Assembly: GCF_023734135.1 (NCBI RefSeq)
Contig: NZ_AP025730.1
Coordinates: forward strand, 3,596,001-3,660,000
From: Sphaerotilus microaerophilus
GTDB taxonomy: Bacteria > Pseudomonadota > Gammaproteobacteria > Burkholderiales > Burkholderiaceae_C
Reading direction: 5' to 3'
Length of the DNA: 64,000 nucleotides
A model generated the notes under the pieces. It did no database searches. It saw nothing but the letters and a program-made list of their open reading frames with translations, and was not told where the DNA came from. Shown one piece after another: positions 26,426-36,794 of this stretch (position 1 is its first letter; every line of letters starts with the position of its first letter). A program made the translations under genes and the position numbers.

Positions 26426-26971
26426 CTAGAGTCCGAGTAGGTTCACCGGAATACCAGGCCGGGAGCGCTCCGCCAGCCCGCGCAGATGCTGCAACCCACG
26501 CTGCAGCGCGGCCGGTTCGCGCACCCACCGAGCCCGGCCGAGCGACGCGTCGAGCAGCTCCACCCCGCAGTGGCCGGGGCACAGCGCCCACCCGAAAGGG
26601 GCCAGGCTGGCCCCATCGGCGGCCAGCACCCGCAGATCCACCAGATGCGACCAGGTGCGCCGCCAGGCTGTCCAGCGCGGATGCTGGCGTTGCAGCGGCG
26701 CATCATCGGCAACCAGAACGATCAGGCGGCGGCCCGGGCCCGCCCAGCGGTCCAGCTGCTCGATCCAGGCCCGCTCGCCCACCGGCCACTGCGACAGGTC
26801 GGCATCACACCACCACAGCTCGCGCGCGCCACGCTGCGCTGCCTCGCCCATCCAGGCGAGGAGTGCCGAGCGCAGAGCGGCGCGTCCATCGACGCGCTCG
26901 GACGGCGCCGGCCCCAGGGCAGGCGCGTCGCCTGCTTCAGGTGCGCCGACCGCGTCGCTTTCCGGGCTCAT
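26426..26971 (-). CDS. Hypothetical protein linked to the RoxA-like gene
   Basis: This 181-residue soluble protein has no recognised catalytic motif. It includes ARELWWCDADLSQWPVGE and RRLIVLVADDAPLQRQHPRW, a pattern reminiscent of DUF7931-type proteins found in betaproteobacteria, an identification from memory and so tentative. It begins MSPESDAVG, overlaps the end of the upstream JmjC gene by 35 nt on the same strand, and is therefore translationally linked to it. A beta-strand/acid/loop arrangement suggests a phospholipase-D-like or Rossmann-like fold, but no HKD motif is visible. Confidence 0.7.
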   Translation of the reverse strand: MSPESDAVGAPEAGDAPALGPAPSERVDGRAALRSALLAWMGEAAQRGARELWWCDADLSQWPVGERAWIEQLDRWAGPGRRLIVLVADDAPLQRQHPRWTAWRRTWSHLVDLRVLAADGASLAPFGWALCPGHCGVELLDASLGRARWVREPAALQRGLQHLRGLAERSRPGIPVNLLGL

Positions 26972-28241
26972 GATCGGCCTGCACAACGGGCTGCATAGCG
27001 GATTGCATCACGGGCTGCAGCCAGCCGTCCTCGACCCACAGGTCGAGTTGCTCACGCAGCGCGGCACTTGCCTTGGCCACTTCGGCGGCGCTCAGGCAGC
27101 GTGCATCGGCCAGGCGCCGCAACATCGCCGCGTCCTTGCCGGCGGCGCGCCAGGACTCGCCATTGAGGAAGACGTGGCGGTCGTCGTAGAGCATGCACGA
27201 ACGCGCATCCAGGGCCACGCCACAGCCCTCGGGCAGCGGCTCGCCGATCTCGAAGTGCACCAGCGACTTCGGCTCGGACAGGTACTCGCCCAGCGCGCGG
27301 TCCAGTGCCCCCGGCTCGGACAGTGCCTTCAGCAGCCCCTCGGCCGCAAAGGCCTGCAGCTCGCCCGGGATGCGCCCCGGGGTTGGCGTGGCGGCCTGCT
27401 TCGGATCGCGGTAGACCACCGGGCGCGGCCCTTCGTCGCGCGGATCTTCCACCGCGTCGGCCAGGCGCAGCAGACTCTCGCGCACCAGCTCCGTGCGGTG
27501 CGGCGATCGAAAGCCCGCCGAGCAGGTCATGCACTCACCGTCCACCGCATCGCCGTCGTGCGCCCAGCCCGGCGGCAGGTAGAGCATGTCGCCGGGCTCG
27601 AGCACCCACTCTTCCTCGAACTCGAAGTTCTCGATGATCTTCACCGGCATGTCGGGCATCAGCCGTGCATCCGGATTGCGTCCGATGCGCCAGCGGCGCT
27701 TGCCGGCCACCTGGATCAGGAAGACGTCGTAGGAATCGAAGTGCGGGCCGACGCCGCCGCCCTCTGCCGCCCACGAGATCATCAGGTCGTCCAGCCGCGC
27801 CTGCGGCACGAAGCGGAAGCGGTTGAGCATCTCGGCCGCGGCCGGCACGTGCAGGTTCAGGCCCTGCACCAACACCGTCCAGCCGCCCTGCTTGAGCGCC
27901 GGCAGAGACTTGCGCGGCAGCGGCCCGCGCGCCAGGCGCCAGCTCGCCTCGCTGGCCACACCCTCGCCGCTGCGCACCACGAGGCGGGATTCCACTTCGT
28001 CGCTCGCCGCCAGCTCGAACAGCGCACGGCGGTCCACCGGCGGCTGCACGCCCGGCCAAGCCTGGCGCACCAGCAGCGGCCGGCGATGCCACCAGCGCTG
28101 CATGAACTCGGCCGGGCTCAGGCCGCCGAGCAATTCAGTGGGTTGATCGAGCGCGGGAACGGCCACATCGGCCGGCAGCGGCAGGGCGGTTCGAGTGGCG
28201 GCACGCCGGGGCTGGGTGGGGGAAGATGTCCTGTTTGCCAT
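26937..28241 (-). CDS. JmjC/cupin ribosomal uL16 arginine hydroxylase-like protein (RoxA/YcfD family)
   Basis: This 434-residue Fe(II)/2-oxoglutarate oxygenase of the cupin_4 (JmjC) family has a metal-binding HxD motif in GVGPHFDSYDVFLIQ and a distal His in LYLPPGWAHDGDA. The N-terminal WWHRRPLLVRQAWPG is the typical family entry. A C-terminal winged-helix-like domain covers about residues 300-420. E. coli YcfD/RoxA hydroxylates Arg81 of ribosomal protein uL16, which is the best guess here. It is divergent from the SlyD-like gene, with start codons about 50 nt apart. The Lys/Arg-rich end overlaps the next gene. Confidence 0.88.
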   Translation of the reverse strand: MANRTSSPTQPRRAATRTALPLPADVAVPALDQPTELLGGLSPAEFMQRWWHRRPLLVRQAWPGVQPPVDRRALFELAASDEVESRLVVRSGEGVASEASWRLARGPLPRKSLPALKQGGWTVLVQGLNLHVPAAAEMLNRFRFVPQARLDDLMISWAAEGGGVGPHFDSYDVFLIQVAGKRRWRIGRNPDARLMPDMPVKIIENFEFEEEWVLEPGDMLYLPPGWAHDGDAVDGECMTCSAGFRSPHRTELVRESLLRLADAVEDPRDEGPRPVVYRDPKQAATPTPGRIPGELQAFAAEGLLKALSEPGALDRALGEYLSEPKSLVHFEIGEPLPEGCGVALDARSCMLYDDRHVFLNGESWRAAGKDAAMLRRLADARCLSAAEVAKASAALREQLDLWVEDGWLQPVMQSAMQPVVQADHEPGKRRGRRT

Positions 28242-28291
28242 CCGCGGATTGTGCCGGGCAGGCCCGCGCGCATGCGATGATTCATATCATC

Positions 28292-28816
28292 ATGATCATC
28301 CACGCACCCTGCGTCGTCAGCCTGGTCTGGCGACTTGAAGATGCCCAAGGCCAGCTGATCGACGAGCTGAGCGAACCGCTCGAGTTCTTCCTGGGCGGTG
28401 ACGACCTGCTTGCCAAGGTGGAGGAGTGCCTGCTCGGCCACCAGAGTGGCTACAGCGCCACCCTGCACCTGGAACCTGAGAACGCCTTTGGCGAGTACCA
28501 CGCCGAGTTGGTGTTCTTCGAGGAGCGCGCCATCTTCCCCGACGAGGTCGGCCCCGGCATGCAGTTCGAAGGCCCGCCTGAAGGCAGCCGCACACCTGAC
28601 ATGCCCGCCGACGTGATCTACACCGTCACCGAGGTCTACGACAGCCACGTCGTGCTCGACGGCAACCACCCGCTCGCCGGCCTCGCGCTGGTGCTGCAGC
28701 TGGAAGTGAAAGGCGTGCGCGAGGCCACCGACGAAGAGGTCGATGCGCGCACGGTGGGCGACTCCGGCCTGACCGTGCTCGGCCTGGGCGTCCCGGAAGA
28801 CGCCACCCTGCACTGA
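28292..28816 (+). CDS. SlyD-like FKBP-type peptidyl-prolyl isomerase
   Basis: This 174-residue protein has an FKBP fold with an inserted-in-flap domain, as in SlyD: VSLVWRLEDAQGQ at the start, then EPLEFFLGGDDLLAKVEECL and HLEPENAFGEYHAE, and the closing strand GNHPLAGLALVLQLEV. The usual His-rich metal-binding tail of E. coli SlyD is missing. It catalyses prolyl isomerisation and chaperoning in the cytoplasm. The start MIIHAPCVVSLVW at 28292 is preferred because homologues begin there; an ATG at 28277 is possible, and no clear Shine-Dalgarno precedes either. Confidence 0.88.
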   Translation: MIIHAPCVVSLVWRLEDAQGQLIDELSEPLEFFLGGDDLLAKVEECLLGHQSGYSATLHLEPENAFGEYHAELVFFEERAIFPDEVGPGMQFEGPPEGSRTPDMPADVIYTVTEVYDSHVVLDGNHPLAGLALVLQLEVKGVREATDEEVDARTVGDSGLTVLGLGVPEDATLH

Positions 28817-28837
28817 GGTCCTACCCCCGTTGCGGCT

Positions 28838-28864
28838 GACGCCGCTCCCCCTCAAGGGGGCGTC
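28838..28864. repeat. REP-like palindrome between convergent slyD-like and dut genes
   Basis: GACGCC pairs with GGCGTC, and an inner CCCCC-TCAA-GGGGG hairpin overlaps it. GTTG and CAAC flank at 28829 and 28867. CCCCCTTGAGGGGG hairpins with such flanks recur between genes in Burkholderiales. Here it may also terminate the two convergent genes. Confidence 0.55.
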
Positions 28865-28933
28865 ACCAACGGACCGGCGAAGCCGGATCCGCGGTGACTG
28901 CCTGAGGACGCCATCGTCGTCTGCGCCTGGGCG

Positions 28934-29428
28934 CTACGCGCGCCCGGTCGAGCCGAAGCCGCCTTCGCCACGCGCGCTCTGCGCGAAGTCGCCCACCACC
29001 CTGAAGGCCGCCTGCACCACCGGCACGATCACCAACTGGGCGATGCGCTCCAGCGGCTGCACGGTGAAGGGCTCGCTGCCGCGGTTCCAGCAGCTCACCA
29101 TCAACGGGCCCTGGTAGTCGCTGTCGATCAGGCCGACCAGGTTGCCCAGCACGATGCCGTGACGGTGGCCCAGCCCGGAGCGCGGCAGGATCATCGCCGC
29201 CAGGCCCGGGTCCCCCAGGTGCAGCGACAGGCCGGTGGGCAGCAGCACGGTCTGGCCGGGCGCCAGCACCAACGGCGCATCCAGGCAGGCACGCAGGTCC
29301 AGCCCGGCCGAGCCGGGGGTCGCGTAGGTCGGCAGCTGGTCCGCCAGGCGCGGATCGAGGATCTTCAGGTCGACAGTGACCGGCGAACGACTTGCGGCGC
29401 TGCTCACGCTGCCGCTCCGCGCTGCCAT
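28934..29428 (-). CDS. dut: Deoxyuridine 5'-triphosphate nucleotidohydrolase
   Basis: This 164-residue trimeric dUTPase hydrolyses dUTP to dUMP, which keeps uracil out of DNA and supplies thymidylate synthesis. The five motifs are present: motif I in [10 protein letters not shown], motif [12 protein letters not shown], motif [12 protein letters not shown] with catalytic Asp, motif IV near RIAQLVIVP, and motif [11 protein letters not shown] at the end. The start region overlaps the coaBC end by 25 nt. The first 16 or so residues (Ser/Ala-rich) are an extension relative to E. coli, so a later start is possible. coaBC-dut is a conserved pair. Confidence 0.95.
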   Translation of the reverse strand: MAARSGSVSSAASRSPVTVDLKILDPRLADQLPTYATPGSAGLDLRACLDAPLVLAPGQTVLLPTGLSLHLGDPGLAAMILPRSGLGHRHGIVLGNLVGLIDSDYQGPLMVSCWNRGSEPFTVQPLERIAQLVIVPVVQAAFRVVGDFAQSARGEGGFGSTGRA

Positions 29429-30720
29429 TGCGCCACCCGCCGGGCGATCTCGGCCACCAGCTCACGCGCCAGGGTCAGCTTGTCCACCGCGCTGCCGTCG
29501 GCCGGCAGCGCCTGGGTCGTCTGCGCATCGACCAGCAACAGCGCGTTGTCGTCGCGCCCGAAGGTGGCCGGGCCGAGGTTGCCGACGATCAGCGGCAGCT
29601 TCTTGCGCCGCAGCTTCTCGCGCGCGTGCTGCTCCAGCTTCTCGCTCTCGGCGGCAAAGCCCACGCAGTAGGGGCCACCCGGCAGCGCCGCCACGGCGGC
29701 CAGGATGTCCGGGTTCTCGCTGAGCTCGAAGATCGGCGCGATCTTCTTGCCGTCCTTCTTGATCTTCTGCGCCGACAGGCTGGCCGGCCGCCAGTCCGCC
29801 ACCGCCGCGGTGGCGACGAAAACGTCGTGCGCCGCGGCCTGGGGCAGCACCGCGTCGTGCATCTGCCGGGCCGAGCGCACATCGATGCGCCGCACGCCGC
29901 GCGGCGTGTCCAGGTGAACCGGGCCGGCCACCAGCGTGACCTCGGCACCGGCCTCGCGGGCGGCACGCGCAATCGCGAAGCCCATCTTGCCGCTGGACAG
30001 GTTGGTGATGCCGCGCACCGGGTCGATCGCCTCGAAGGTCGGCCCGGCCGTGATCAGCAGGCGCCGCCCCGCCAGCGGCTTGGCGGCCAGCGCGGCGATC
30101 AGGTCCTCGACGATGGCCTCGGGCTCCAGCATGCGGCCATCGCCAAACTCGCCGCAGGCCTGCACGCCGCTGTCCACGCCCAGCACCAGGGCGCCATCGG
30201 CCGCCACCTGCACCAGGTTGCGCTGTGTGGCCGGGTGGGCCCACATCTCGCGGTTCATCGCCGGGGCCAGCACCAGGGGAACAGGTTGGTCACCCACACC
30301 CCAGGGGCGCGCCACGCAGACCAGGCTCAGCAGATCCTCGGCCCGGCCCTGTGCGAGGCGGGCGATGAAGTCCGCACTGGCCGGCGCCACCAGCACCGCA
30401 TCGGCGCCACGCGTGAGGTTGATGTGCGGCATGCCGTTGGGCTCGCGCGCATCCCAGATGTCGGTGGCCACCGGGTGGCCGGACAGAGCCTGCATCGTGT
30501 CGACGGTGATGAAGCGCTGTGCCCCGGCCGTCATCACCACCTGCACATCCGCCCCCGCCTTGGTCAGCAGGCGCAGCAGTTCGGCGCTCTTGAAGCAGGC
30601 AATGCCGCCGGACAGCCCCAACACGATGCGGCGCCCGGCCAGGTCGAGGCGTTCCGTGCGTGATCCGCTACACGACGCGGCGCTCGACGCAGCGCCCGAT
30701 GCGTTGGTTGTTTCGCTCAT
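29404..30720 (-). CDS. coaBC: Bifunctional phosphopantothenoylcysteine decarboxylase/synthetase
   Basis: This 438-residue bifunctional enzyme joins cysteine to 4'-phosphopantothenate and decarboxylates the product to 4'-phosphopantetheine in coenzyme A synthesis. The N-terminal CoaC flavoprotein half has [16 protein letters not shown], the active-site His in [11 protein letters not shown] and PAMNREMW. The CoaB half (from about residue 215) has [20 protein letters not shown], the SGKMG nucleotide loop and the KIKK lysines. The ATG at 30720 (MSETTNAS) was chosen because the longer frame runs through low-complexity antisense sequence. It is divergent from the TonB-dependent receptor, with 41 nt between the starts. 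Confidence 0.96.
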   Translation of the reverse strand: MSETTNASGAASSAASCSGSRTERLDLAGRRIVLGLSGGIACFKSAELLRLLTKAGADVQVVMTAGAQRFITVDTMQALSGHPVATDIWDAREPNGMPHINLTRGADAVLVAPASADFIARLAQGRAEDLLSLVCVARPWGVGDQPVPLVLAPAMNREMWAHPATQRNLVQVAADGALVLGVDSGVQACGEFGDGRMLEPEAIVEDLIAALAAKPLAGRRLLITAGPTFEAIDPVRGITNLSSGKMGFAIARAAREAGAEVTLVAGPVHLDTPRGVRRIDVRSARQMHDAVLPQAAAHDVFVATAAVADWRPASLSAQKIKKDGKKIAPIFELSENPDILAAVAALPGGPYCVGFAAESEKLEQHAREKLRRKKLPLIVGNLGPATFGRDDNALLLVDAQTTQALPADGSAVDKLTLARELVAEIARRVAQWQRGAAA

Positions 30721-30761
30721 GGGCCGCGAGTCTATCCGCCGCCCCCGACAATCCGGCCACG

Positions 30762-33077
30762 ATGATGCCGCCCCGCCACCTCCGCACTGACCGCCTCCGC
30801 ACTGACCACCGCCATCCTGACCGCGTCCGCCTGGTCGCCCTCGCCATCGATCTGCTCGCGGCCTGTGCCGCGCAGGCACAGAATGTCCGGCCCGCCGCGG
30901 CGAGCACCGCCGCCTCGGCCGCCGCGTTGGAGCGCGTCGAAATCACCGGCGAGCGCGCCAGCGACACCGAGGAGCGGCGCCGCTCCACCGCGGCCAAGAT
31001 CGTCATCGGGCGCGAGGAGATCGAGCGCCAGGGCGACTCGAACATCACCGAGATCCTCAAGCGCCTGCCCGGCGTGACGCTGGGCGGGCGGCCCGGGCGC
31101 GGTGGCGAGGTCCGCATGCGCGGCATGGGCAGCGGCTACACGCAGATCCTCATCAATGGCGAGCGCGCGCCAGCGGGCTTCTCCTTCGACCAGCTCTCGC
31201 CCGACCTGATCGAGCGCATCGAGGTGCTGCGCGCCCCCACCGCGGAAACCGGCGCACGCGCCGTTGCCGGCACGATCAACATCATCCTGCGCGAGGATGT
31301 GAAGAAGCGCCTCAACAACCTGAAGGTGGCGGTCGGCCAGGAGGACCAGGGCTGGCAGCCTTCGGTCTCCTGGAGCCGGGCCGAGCAGATCGAGTCCTTC
31401 GGCTACACCCTCAACGCCAACCTCTCGACCGGCGTGCGCGAGACGACCCGGCACACCCGCACCCAGCGCGGGTTCACCCCCGCCGGCAGCGAGGACGCCA
31501 CGCTGCAGGTCGATCAGACCGACGACAACCGCAGCCGCGAGGAGCGCCTGCACAGCAGCCTGGGCGGGCGGCTGCAGTGGCGCCTGGGCCCGGGCGAGCT
31601 GCTGGCGCTGCAGCCCTTCGTGACCTTCAGCTCGGCCGACACCCACGGCGTCAGTGAACGGGTCGCCGCCCCCGGCACGACCCTGAGCGCCCTGCCCTAC
31701 AGCCGCAGCGACACCGAGGCCACCTTCCACCTCGCCCGGCTCAATGGCAACTGGCAGAGTCGCTGGAGCGGCGGGCTACGCTCGGACCTGCGCGCCGGGA
31801 TGAGCCAGTCCCGCTGGGCGGGCGACACGCAACGGCTGGACGGCAACACCGCCGCCTCGTCGCTGGCCAGCCGCACCCTGACCACGGCGGACGACCGCTG
31901 GTGGACGCTGGGCGGCAAGCTGACCCAGACGCTGGCCGGCGGGCATGCGCTGGCCGCCGGGCTGGAGACCGACGTCGGCCAGCGCGACCAGCGCAGCGAC
32001 GGCGAAGGCAGCACCGCCAGCGACAACCTGGACGACAACCTGCAGGTCCGCACCTTCCGCGGCGCGCTCTGGCTGCAGGACGAATGGGACCTGGACGCCC
32101 ACTGGGCCCTGCACGGCGGCCTGCGCTGGGAGAGCATCACCACCCGCAGCGAATGGGACGGCGGTGCGGTGCGCAACCGCAGCAGCGTCACCAGCCCGCT
32201 GCTGCATGCTGTGTGGCGGCCTTCGGAGGGCGGGCGCGACCAGCTGCGCGCCAGCCTCACGCGCAGCTACCGCGCGCCCAGCCTGCAAAACCTCGTGGCG
32301 CGACGCAGCATCTCGCGCAGCACGCCCACCGACCAGACCAACGAGGCCACCAGCCCGGACCGCATCGGCAACCCGGCCCTGAAGCCGGAGCTGGCCACCG
32401 GCATCGACCTGGCCTTCGAACACTACCTCGCCGACGGCGGGCTGATCAGCGCCAACGTCTTTCACCGCCGCATCTCGGGGCTGATCCGCAATGTCTCCAC
32501 GCTGCAGACAGTGGACTGGGCGACGGCACCGCGCTGGGTGTCCCAGCCGCGCAACGTCGGCGACGCCAGCACCCAGGGCATCGAACTGGAGGCGAAGTAC
32601 GCCCTCAAGGACCTGATGCAGGACGCCCCCGCGGTGGACCTGCGCCACAACCTGGCGCTGTTCCGCTCGCGCGTGGAGGGCATTCCCGGCCCGGACAACC
32701 GCATCGACCAGCAGCCGGACTGGACCGCCAACCTGGGTGCCGACTGGCGCGTGCGCGGCTGGCCGCTGACGCTCGGCGCGGGGCTCAACCTCACGCCCGG
32801 CTACACGGTGCAGACCAGCAGCGCCACTATTGCCAATGGCGCCACCATCGACCAGTGGTCCAGCCAGGACGCCAAGCGCGTGCTCGACGCCTACGCGCTG
32901 TGGACCTTCAACCCGGCGATGAAGCTGCGCCTGTCCGGCGCCAACCTGGTGTCACGCAACTTCGACAGCGGCAGCCTCGTGGTCAGCAGCGACGCCAGCG
33001 GCAGCACCCGCACCAGCGCCGTGACCTCGCAGCGCAGCACGACCAGCTGGCGCGTCGAACTTGAACTGAAACTCTGA
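30762..33077 (+). CDS. TonB-dependent outer-membrane receptor
   Basis: This 771-residue outer-membrane transporter has a signal-peptide-like N-terminus ([19 protein letters not shown]) and a plug domain at about residues 50-165 ([20 protein letters not shown], then [39 protein letters not shown]). A 22-strand barrel follows with aromatic-ended strands ([19 protein letters not shown]). The last residues are VELELKL, without the usual terminal Phe. It imports a large substrate, perhaps a siderophore, cobalamin or glycan, driven by TonB; nothing in the neighbourhood names the ligand. It starts 41 nt from coaBC on the other strand, so regulatory sequence must be very short. Confidence 0.88.
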   Translation: MMPPRHLRTDRLRTDHRHPDRVRLVALAIDLLAACAAQAQNVRPAAASTAASAAALERVEITGERASDTEERRRSTAAKIVIGREEIERQGDSNITEILKRLPGVTLGGRPGRGGEVRMRGMGSGYTQILINGERAPAGFSFDQLSPDLIERIEVLRAPTAETGARAVAGTINIILREDVKKRLNNLKVAVGQEDQGWQPSVSWSRAEQIESFGYTLNANLSTGVRETTRHTRTQRGFTPAGSEDATLQVDQTDDNRSREERLHSSLGGRLQWRLGPGELLALQPFVTFSSADTHGVSERVAAPGTTLSALPYSRSDTEATFHLARLNGNWQSRWSGGLRSDLRAGMSQSRWAGDTQRLDGNTAASSLASRTLTTADDRWWTLGGKLTQTLAGGHALAAGLETDVGQRDQRSDGEGSTASDNLDDNLQVRTFRGALWLQDEWDLDAHWALHGGLRWESITTRSEWDGGAVRNRSSVTSPLLHAVWRPSEGGRDQLRASLTRSYRAPSLQNLVARRSISRSTPTDQTNEATSPDRIGNPALKPELATGIDLAFEHYLADGGLISANVFHRRISGLIRNVSTLQTVDWATAPRWVSQPRNVGDASTQGIELEAKYALKDLMQDAPAVDLRHNLALFRSRVEGIPGPDNRIDQQPDWTANLGADWRVRGWPLTLGAGLNLTPGYTVQTSSATIANGATIDQWSSQDAKRVLDAYALWTFNPAMKLRLSGANLVSRNFDSGSLVVSSDASGSTRTSAVTSQRSTTSWRVELELKL

Positions 33078-33098
33078 AGCCCCCGCCGCCCTGACGGA

Positions 33099-34643
33099 TC
33101 AGGCCGCCACCGACTGCGGCAGCAGGCAGACCACCTGGCGCAGCTTGCCAGAACCGGCGTCCGGCAGCGGTGCGGCGTCGCTCACCCAGACCCGCGCCTG
33201 CGGCAGGCCCTGGCCACGCAGGTAGTCGCGCAGCGCGTGCACCGCGGCATCGCAGGTGAAGGTCGGCGCGGCGCAGCGCGACAGGTCCAACCGCAGTTCG
33301 ATGGCGTCCGGCTCGGTCTGGCGCAACTGGAAGCGGTGCACGTCAGCACCATCCTCGACCGCGGTGGTCAGCGCCATCGGCGCCAGGTGCACCACCCGGC
33401 CGTCGCCGTCGCTCAGGTGCAGCGTGTCGTCGTGGCGGCCCTCGACGGTGAACGAGGGCCGGTGGTTGCCGCAGGGGCAGGCATCGGCGAAGAAGGTCAC
33501 GCTGTCGCCCAGGTCGTAGCGGATCAGCGGCTGGATGCGGTTGGCCAGGTTGGTCAGCAGCACCGAGTGCGAGGCCGTGCCGGGCGGCACCGGCGCACCC
33601 TGGCGATCGATCGGCTCCAGGATCACCCAGTCGTCGTTCAGGTGCAACCGGCCATGTTGGCACTCGAAGGCGATGCTCAGGCACTCCGAGGCGCCGTAGT
33701 CGTTCACCACCGGCGCACCGAAGCTCGCCTCGATCCACTGCCGCGTCGACAGCGCCAGCCGCTCGCCACCCGACCACAGCGCCAGCGGCGCGACCGCCAG
33801 CCGGCCCTCGCGCTGCCAGCGCGCCAGCTCGATCAGCAGGCTGGGGTAACTGGCCACGAAGGCCGGCTGCCAAGCCTGCAGCTCGGCGATCAGCCGCTCG
33901 GCCGGCCAGGTGACCGACATCGCCCGGGCCGAGTCCCCCATCCAGGGGTGCGTGCGGCACTGGCGGCGCCAGAAGGAGATGCTGGCGTAGGGCCCGTCCA
34001 GCGCCGAGATCAGCACGCTACGCGGGCGCAGCCCCCAGGGGCCGAGGCTGCCGCTGGCCGCCTGGGCCCACCAGCGGCTGACGGCCAGGCGCCGGTCCAT
34101 GCGGGCTTCGAGCAGGCGGGCATACACGTCCAGGGCGGCCCGGTCGTGCAGGTAGATGGCCGGCTCGCCACTGGTGCCCGAGCTGCTCCACACCGCGTAA
34201 CGGCCATCCAGCTCCTGGCCCTGGTTGGCTGGCTGGGCCGCGAAGGCGCGCGCGCGCTCCAGCGTCACCGCCGGGTCGGTGTGCCAGGCATCGAAGTTGG
34301 CCATCATCAGGCGCTTGTCCACCGTCGGCAGCGCCGTCCAGGGCGTGGACGGGTCCAGGCACTCGGCGTGATGCTGCCGATAGAAGGGTGAGAGGCGCTG
34401 CGCATGGCGCAGCAACTCGGCCGCACGGCGCTGCGCCATCGACGCGGCGAAGCCGTCGCTCAGGGCCAGGCTGCCGGGGCGGTCCGGGTCCGCCGAGCCC
34501 GGCCGCCCCCCCTGCGCCGGCAGGGGCGTGCCGAGCACCGTGGACCAGGCGCCCATCCAGCTGTCCAGCCAGCCCCAGGCGCTGTCCGTTACGGGGCGGG
34601 GAACCGCGGCAGGTCCCCGCGGCGGGTCATGGTCGTGGGCCAT
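33099..34643 (-). CDS. PaaK-like AMP-forming adenylating enzyme
   Basis: This 514-residue protein is related to phenylacetate-CoA ligase/coenzyme F390 synthetase-type adenylating enzymes. It has the ATP loop WSSSGTSGEPAI, a later YGASE motif, and IRYDLGDSVTFFADACPCG where the ligase family has the RYRTGD-like adenylate motif. The C-terminal lid (about 400-505) is shorter than in classical acyl-CoA synthetases. The substrate is unknown. It converges on the TonB-dependent receptor, with 21 nt between stops, and has no recognisable biosynthetic partner nearby. It may be a lone carboxylate activator. Confidence 0.82.
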   Translation of the reverse strand: MAHDHDPPRGPAAVPRPVTDSAWGWLDSWMGAWSTVLGTPLPAQGGRPGSADPDRPGSLALSDGFAASMAQRRAAELLRHAQRLSPFYRQHHAECLDPSTPWTALPTVDKRLMMANFDAWHTDPAVTLERARAFAAQPANQGQELDGRYAVWSSSGTSGEPAIYLHDRAALDVYARLLEARMDRRLAVSRWWAQAASGSLGPWGLRPRSVLISALDGPYASISFWRRQCRTHPWMGDSARAMSVTWPAERLIAELQAWQPAFVASYPSLLIELARWQREGRLAVAPLALWSGGERLALSTRQWIEASFGAPVVNDYGASECLSIAFECQHGRLHLNDDWVILEPIDRQGAPVPPGTASHSVLLTNLANRIQPLIRYDLGDSVTFFADACPCGNHRPSFTVEGRHDDTLHLSDGDGRVVHLAPMALTTAVEDGADVHRFQLRQTEPDAIELRLDLSRCAAPTFTCDAAVHALRDYLRGQGLPQARVWVSDAAPLPDAGSGKLRQVVCLLPQSVAA

Positions 34644-34814
34644 GTTGTCTCCAATGCACAGTGTGCTGTCGTGTTCGGGACACTATCTCGCAGCCCCCGC
34701 ACCCACGCCAGAGGCTTTTACACATGCACCGGCCACAGCTTGAGCCGCATCAATCTGAGCCCCCGGCCAAGGACCGGCCGGCGCGGCCAGCCTGGTACGA
34801 ACCGCCCGGTGGGT

Positions 34815-35517
<703 letters not shown>

Positions 35518-35525
<8 letters not shown>

Positions 35526-36786
35526 AGCGCAGCGCCTCCGCCGGGTTGACGCGGCTGGCACGCCAGCTCGGGTACAGCGTGGCCACAAAGGCCAGCACCA
35601 GCGAGATCAGCCCGATCGGCACGATGTCCGCCGCCTGCGGGTCGCTGGGCATCTGGGTGATCAGGTAGATGCTGCCGGGCAGGAAACTGGTGTGCAACAG
35701 CCGCTCCAGCGCCGGGATGATCACATCGATGTTGAAGGCCACCAGCAGCCCCAGCCCCAGCCCGCCGACGGTGCCCAGCACCCCCGATGCCGCGCCCTGC
35801 ACCATGAAGATGCCCATGATCGAGCGCGGGCTGGCCCCAAGGGTGCGCAGGATGGCGATGTCGGCCTGCTTGTCCGTCACCGTCATCACCAGCGTGGACA
35901 CCAAGTTGAACGCCGCCACCGCGACGATCAGCGTCAGGATGATGAACATCATGCGCTTCTCGATCTGCACCGCGTCGTACCAGGCCGCGTTGGTGCGCGT
36001 CCAGTCGCGCACCAGCACGCCGGGGCCGAGCGTCACGCCCAGCTGCGCGGATACCTCGCGCGCGGCCTGCTGGTCGGCCAGCCGCAGTTGCACGCCGATC
36101 GGCCCACCGGTGCGGAACAGCCGCGCCGCGTCGTCGATGTGCATCAGCGCCATGCCGCTGTCGTATTCATAGTGGCCGGCGTTGAAGGTGCCCACCACCG
36201 TCACCTGCTTCAGGCGCGGCACCACGCCGGCCGGGGTGGTCTGGCCGCTGGGCGTCACCAGCGTGATCGTGTCACCCTCCTGCACCCCCAGGCTGCGCGC
36301 CAGCTGCGAGCCCAGCACCACGCCCCAGCTGCCCGGGGTCAGCCGGGCCAGCACGCCGTCCTTGAGCTGCGCCGCCAGCGGCGTGACGTTCGCCTCCTCG
36401 GCCGGGTCGATGCCGCGCACGATCGCGCCGCGCATGTCCTCGCCCCGGGCAATCAGCGCCTGCGAGCTGACGAAGGGCGCTGCCGCCCGCACCTGCGGAT
36501 GCTGCGCCGCCTTGGCGGCCAGCGCGCGCCAGTCCTCCAGCGCTGCGCCGCCGGCGTCGAACAGTTCGATGTGCGCGATCACGCTCAGCATGCGGTCGCG
36601 CACCTCCTTCTGGAAGCCGTTCATCACACTCAGCACGATGATCAGCGCCGCCACGCCGAGCGAGATGCCGATCATCGACACACCGGAAATGAAGGAGATG
36701 AAGCCGTTGCGCCGGCCCGCACGGCCCGCGCGGGTGTAGCGCCAGCCCAGGCGCACTTCATACGGCATCTCGTAAGGCCAGTTCAT
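35518..36786 (-). CDS. lolC: Lipoprotein-releasing ABC permease LolC/LolE family
   Basis: This 422-residue inner-membrane permease is the partner of LolD. It has an N-terminal transmembrane helix (about residues 25-50, with [20 protein letters not shown]), a large periplasmic MacB-like domain (about 50-265) and three C-terminal helices starting near [20 protein letters not shown]. Family hallmarks [12 protein letters not shown] and [19 protein letters not shown] are present. Only one permease gene accompanies lolD, so the complex may use a LolC/E homodimer, as in species with LolF. The start [20 protein letters not shown] fits homologues. Confidence 0.94.
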
Positions 36787-36794
36787 GGGCGGGC

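Noticed and set aside
30721..30761. Riboswitch or Fur box for the TonB receptor
   Set aside because: Only 41 nt separate the divergent starts, too short for a cobalamin riboswitch, and no Fur-like palindrome is visible.
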